Below are positions 60,230 through 64,000 of a stretch of 64,000 nt of DNA, piece after piece (the first letter of the stretch is position 1; each line of letters starts with the position of its first letter). The stretch spans positions 54,950,838-55,014,837 of the forward strand of contig ML679958.1 in the NCBI GenBank assembly GCA_007922225.1. The letters are read 5' to 3'. Origin of the DNA: Emydura subglobosa. Lineage: Eukaryota; Chordata; Testudines; Chelidae. The notes below the pieces were generated by a model. It saw nothing but the letters and a program-made list of their open reading frames with translations. It was not told the origin of the DNA and did no database searches. A program made the translations under genes and the position numbers.

Positions 60230-60815
60230 CTATCAGTGTGTTTGTAACAGATCCCTGCTCACTACCGCAGCACCTCCTGCTGGCCTCTCCAGCGGTGCGT
60301 CACCCGTCCTATCTCTCCATGTCTCAGTATCTGTGCCTCCCCCTTCTGGGGGGGGGGGGAGGGGGGGGAAATTCAATAGTCCTTAGCCACTTATATCAGT
60401 GGCCACAGTTCAGAGTCAGGCCCTTACTTCAGAGCCCATCTGCTCCCAGGCTGGAGTCAGCTCTCCCGTCTCTGTCCAGCTCTTACTCCAGGGCCCAGCG
60501 GCTGCTCCTCCTCTTGCAGTCCACCCCTGCCTTTGCTTCAGGGACCATGGCTGCTCCTTCCCTGGAGCCAGACACTGCTCTATCCAGTGTGTTGGCCTGC
60601 CTCATCTTGCTGGCTAGCCAGCCTTCTTCCCCTGAGCTCCTGAGGGTGACTGCCCCCTCCCTCTGGCAGGTAGCCCTTCTTATATGGTCCTGCCTGGTCC
60701 CGATTGGCTGCTTCCCCCTTAGTCCTTCCGATTGGCTGCTACCCCCGCAACCTCTCCAGGGCTCTATTAACCCCTTCTCTGCCAGGGTGGGCTACCTGCC
60801 CCACCACAGTGTTCT
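60230..60815. mobile_element. GC-rich LTR-like tract
   Basis: Composition jumps to GC-rich for about 585 bp. It contains a TATA-like CTTCTTATATGGTCC (60677-60691), two CGATTGGCTGC-type inverted CCAAT boxes (60700 and 60730) and a G-homopolymer run (60348-60368). This combination suggests a retroviral promoter/LTR. The long plus-strand frame here (60238-60828) is Ser/Leu/Pro-rich with no domain and is best read as chance in GC-rich DNA. No retroelement genes adjoin it. Confidence 0.45.
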
Positions 60816-61027
60816 AAATAAAGTATGAACTTCAAAATCTAGTTGGAACAATTTAAATGCTAACATACACAGGCAACTTATTTTTCGCTTTATTTTAACA
60901 TATACATGCACAAGGACATGTGAGGCCAAAATGTTCAAATCTTAATGCCTAAAGGCTGGCACCTAATTACAGGTGTCTTGATTTTCAGTATTGCTAAACA
61001 CCTACAGAGCAGTAAAGATGTGCTAGT

Positions 61028-61195
61028 GGCTGGGGAATTAGCCTAAGATGTAGGAGACCTAGGTTCAATTGCCTATTCTATACCATAGACTTCTTGTGTG
61101 ACACAGCACAAGTCCGTCCCTTTGTGACTCAGTTCCTCATTTATAAAATAGGGATCATAACCTTTGTTATGATATAAGTATATAATTTAGGTTTC
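61028..61195 (+). mobile_element. MIR-like CORE-SINE (sense)
   Basis: The tRNA-like head TGGGGAATTAGCCTAAGATG contains the B-box-like GGTTCAATTGCC. Core GACTTCTTGTGTGACACAGC and CAGTTCCTCATTTATAAAAT, then GGGATCATAACC, follow in MIR order. Confidence 0.82.
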
Positions 61196-61429
61196 TATAA
61201 GTATTGAGGCCTGTGTATCTTGCCTGAGATAGCATTTTGGGTCTGCTTTTGGGCCTGCTTTTACGCAAAGAACAAAGACATAGTGTGTTCGTCTTGCCTA
61301 CCCAAAGCAGATGGATTTTCTTTTTAACTGTGAGAAAGATAAGGGATGTAGTTACAATGTTTCAAGGCATGGTGGAGGTTCAATATATGAATGCACAAAT
61401 GAAGGGAAGCTCTGACTCCTCTTAAAAAT

Positions 61430-62040
61430 AGACACCAGAGCAAGGTCAAGCAACTGGCTGGGGAAATATGGGGACGTGGGGGGTGAAGGGAGGTGAAAAA
61501 GAAATACTATAGGGCCATAAAGTGACTATGGCCAAGATGTAACCCTGCTTCATACCCCTCCCATGAGGTACAAAATGGGTTGTATCAAAGCCCCCAGACC
61601 TAGACCCCCCAAAACAGAACATGACCATATATTGGAAAGGATGGTACCAGGGCCCTACAGGTATCAAGAAGAAGGAGGGAGAAGAGGGGGCTCCTTTGGC
61701 ATACGGAGCCATACTTAGGGGAGGAGGAAGTTTGTCAGCACATGAAACTATGGTCAGGGGAAGAGGAAGCTCTATGGTTAAGGGGGAGGAAGGAAACTCT
61801 ATCAACATATAGAGAGATAAGCCCAACTAGTGTGAGGGGTTTAAAATACGGTTATGGAAGAAGAAGCCTGACAGGTATGAAGGGCTCTGGTTTTATGTTT
61901 GTCTTTTGTATCCCCAATAAACCTCTCAAGGATTGCCTGCATATTGGACTCTGGACTGTTCCTTTCCAGTGAACTGTATCTGGGAACTGAGAAGTAACAG
62001 GGCGGCGGGAGCCCTAACAATCCTTCCATACCTCACAGTG
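61430..62040 (+). mobile_element. Possible solo LTR with polyadenylation signal
   Basis: Near 61900-61980 the order TTTGTATCCCC, AATAAACCTCTCAAGGATTG, then GACTCTGGACTGTTCC resembles the R-U5 part of a retroviral LTR (polyadenylation signal and a short U5). The upstream part is G/A-rich without domains. Exact ends and a target duplication were not found. Confidence 0.4.
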
Positions 62041-62183
62041 GTCTTTGAGAGAAAATTGGTATTACCCACTGAAATATCATGGGAAAAGGCTCCTTCAACC
62101 ATGGGATATATAGACATAGAAGCACCTATACTTATGGTGACTTTAGAGGGTGTTTAGAACCTCTGAAATTCAGATCTCTTTTA

Positions 62184-62980
62184 GGCCCCAATTCAGAAAA
62201 GCAACCCTGTTCTGGAAAGCAGTTAAATGCATGTTTAGCTCTCTGCATGTGCTTAAGCCCCATTGAAGCAGTTAAGAACAAAATTATCAGACATATCAAA
62301 CATTATCAAACATATCAAACACGATATGTTGGGGGAGAGTCAACATGGCTTTTGTAAAGGGAAATCATGCCTCACCAATCTATTAGAATTCTTTAGGGGG
62401 TATACAAACATGTAGACATGGGTGATCTGGTTGATATAACATATCTGGACTTTCAGAAAGCCTTTGACAAGGTCCCTCACAAAAGGCTTTTAAGCATACT
62501 AAGGAGAACATGACAGGGAGTTATACAATCATGAATGGTAAGGAGAAAATGTGTTATTTACCCCTTCACATAACACAAGAACTAGAGGCCACTTAATGAA
62601 ATTAACAGGCAGCAGGTTTAAAACAAACAAAAGGAAGTACTTTTTCACAAAAGGGATGGTCAACCTGTGGAACTCATTGCCAGGGGATGTTGTGAAAGCA
62701 AAAAAGTATAACTGGGTTCAAAAAAGAATTAGATAAGTTCACGGAGGATAGGTACATTAATGATTCTTAGCCAAGATAGTCAGGGACACAATCCTATGCT
62801 CCAGGTGTCCCTAAACCTCCAATTGTCAGAAGTATTTGGCAGTGGCCATTGTCACAGACAGGCTATTGCGCTAGATGGACCATTGGCCTGACCCAGTGTG
62901 GCTGTTCTTATGTACTTAAATGCTTTCCTAAATAAGGATGGACTTAAACACCTGCATATGTGCTTTCCCACATCAGGGTC
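62184..62980. mobile_element. Palindromic MITE split by a nested CR1
   Basis: The left half begins GGCCCCAATTCAGAAAAGCA (62184) and includes GCATGTGCTTAAGCCCCATTG. The right half (about 62913-62980) reads ACTTAAATGCTTTCCT and ends CCCACATCAGGGTC, close to the inverted left end. Together they form a palindromic element of a type I associate with turtles and crocodilians, interrupted by about 590 bp of CR1. Confidence 0.65.
62325..62912 (+). mobile_element. CR1-type LINE fragment with internal deletion, nested
   Basis: The 5' part encodes an RT segment: GESTWLL-like text followed by LVDITYLDFQKAFDKVPHKR near 62428-62487, which holds the D-F-x-K-A-F-D-x-V motif. Then it jumps to the 3' tail: AACTAGAGGCCACTTAATGA, AAGTACTTTTTCACAAAAGG, GTGGAACTCATTGCCAGGGG, GATGGACCATTGGCCTGACC, ending TTCTTATG. 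The rest of the RT, including FADD, is deleted. Confidence 0.82.
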
Positions 62981-62989
62981 TGTTTTAGC

Positions 62990-64000
62990 TATCTAAATAT
63001 GGATTTAGGACTAAAATCTGGGCCATCTAATTTAACTGTGATGTAAGGGCAATCCCCTTTGGAGGAATCTTTGGCTAAAAACAGACAAAAACTTCATATG
63101 TGTTTGGTTATTGTAGTTGTCAGTAAAGTTCTCTACAGCTGTAAGGACTGGTTGACTCTTCAGTTAGCATGGTCTCATTTGAGGCAAGTTCTTCTGCCTA
63201 CTTGCCCTTTATTTGTGGAATTTTATTCCTTTGAGGAACTGGTGCTAAACCTTTGCCAAAAACTTTTAATCCAACTGTAAAAACATCATTTTTAATTGTT
63301 TTTTTATTGATATGCTCTGATTGCTATGTTCACATGCAGAGTGTTATATGACTGCCTAACATGATTGAAGTTCAGATTCACAGTGCACATTCCAGGCAAA
63401 ATCTGGTTGGTGTGTCTTTTGTCCTAAAGGTATCTTAAGTTTTTCTACACAATGTTAATTAAGCTAAAGAAACTCTCTTTGTTCCTTTAAAGCTCAAGAA
63501 TATTTTAAGTTAGTAGTAGATTTTTCTTCTACTTCTCACTGATTTTAAATTTTGATAGATATTAGCTCTTCCTTTAAGATTTCTTAAATTTAAACTAAAA
63601 TACCCTTGCAGAAGTATTTTCTTTAATTCTTTGATGCTGGACATCTCAATATTTAAATAGTGTGGATGAAGAGAAAGTTAATTAACGCTAAGAATTTATA
63701 GAATCCTCCTTGAGAGGTGAAATCCTGACATCCCCCCATTCAAGTCAATGACAAAATTCCCATTGATTTCAATGGAGCCAAAGGAGTAATAAGCGAGTTA
63801 TATGCATTTTCTGCCCAGTTTTATAAACAATGAATTCTATACATTGTCCTGAAAAGAAATCTGATCTGACAAGTTGGAAATGTGAGTGAAACACTGTTGG
63901 CAGCTAATGATTCTGGAAAGAGTTAAGAGTATTCTGTTAACTCAGTGAGACAAAACATTACCTCAACAGGATATAGGGATGATAGAAATGGCTTTCTATT
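62990..64000. other. No recognised gene
   Basis: This is AT-rich sequence. A segment near 63740-63780 (CCATTGATTTCAATGGAGC) resembles the core of the palindromic repeats seen elsewhere in the window. Confidence 0.5.

Noticed and set aside
60238..60828. 196-codon plus-strand open frame rich in Ser, Leu and Pro
   Set aside because: It lies in a GC-rich LTR-like tract, has low-complexity composition and no domain, and spans homopolymers.
1..64000. Host gene exons, tRNA genes or CRISPR arrays
   Set aside because: No exon-like frame with a known vertebrate domain, no full tRNA cloverleaf outside SINE heads, and no regularly spaced short repeats were found.

Overview
The window is vertebrate nuclear DNA and most likely comes from a non-avian reptile, with a turtle as the best guess. 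It is AT-rich, poor in CpG and has no dense gene structure. It carries CR1 LINEs of several ages on both strands, MIR-like CORE-SINEs, a DIRS-type tyrosine-recombinase retrotransposon, LTR-retroelement debris and several palindromic or terminal-inverted-repeat (TIR) elements of kinds I associate with turtle genomes. I found no convincing host protein-coding exon and no tRNA, rRNA or CRISPR array. The window reads as intergenic or intronic sequence. Everything with coding potential is transposon- or virus-derived and broken.

Layout. 0-17 kb: AT-rich unique sequence with an old LINE C-terminal remnant (about 240-600), CR1 copies (2340-2780 minus, 5480-5993 plus, 12782-13345 minus), a hAT-type MITE with a near-perfect 8-bp target duplication (6799-7203), a small palindrome (11247-11320) and an antisense MIR (16275-16422). 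17.3-20.7 kb: LINE debris, then a GC-richer block holding a decayed DIRS-like element (gag with its Cys/His finger, start of RT, end of RNase H, N-terminal half of a tyrosine recombinase). 21.4-24.1 kb: a MIR-like SINE and a long antisense CR1 with RT. 24.24-24.78 kb: an LTR-like dispersed sequence.

24.73-29.86 kb is the most unusual part. It is a minus-strand relic of a Polinton/Maverick-adintovirus-like double-stranded DNA element. It has a protein-primed-type family B DNA polymerase, whose stop codon overlaps the start of an FtsK/HerA-like packaging ATPase (ATGA overlap), and an unassigned upstream reading frame. It is riddled with stops and frameshifts, and two catalytic aspartates of the polymerase are replaced by asparagine. 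Integrase, protease and capsid genes are absent from the window.

29.88-31.13 kb: a Tx1/L1-clade LINE fragment followed by a 130-bp MITE with perfect 14-bp TIRs. 31-44 kb: mostly unique AT-rich DNA with an old antisense CR1-like tract and a CR1 3' end. 44.3-45.4 and 49.3-50.7 kb: two same-orientation copies of one TIR element that carries tRNA-like internal segments; the second is interrupted by a CR1 3' end. 53.0-53.5 kb: an LTR-like tract ending in a 76-bp tandem repeat. 55.6-57.8 kb: a minus-strand LTR retroelement with a recognisable gag (capsid region and CCHC knuckle). 60.2-62.1 kb: two GC-rich LTR-like tracts. 62.18-62.98 kb: a palindromic element split by a nested CR1. The annotation rests on motif reading and on pairwise similarity within the window; family assignments need a library search.
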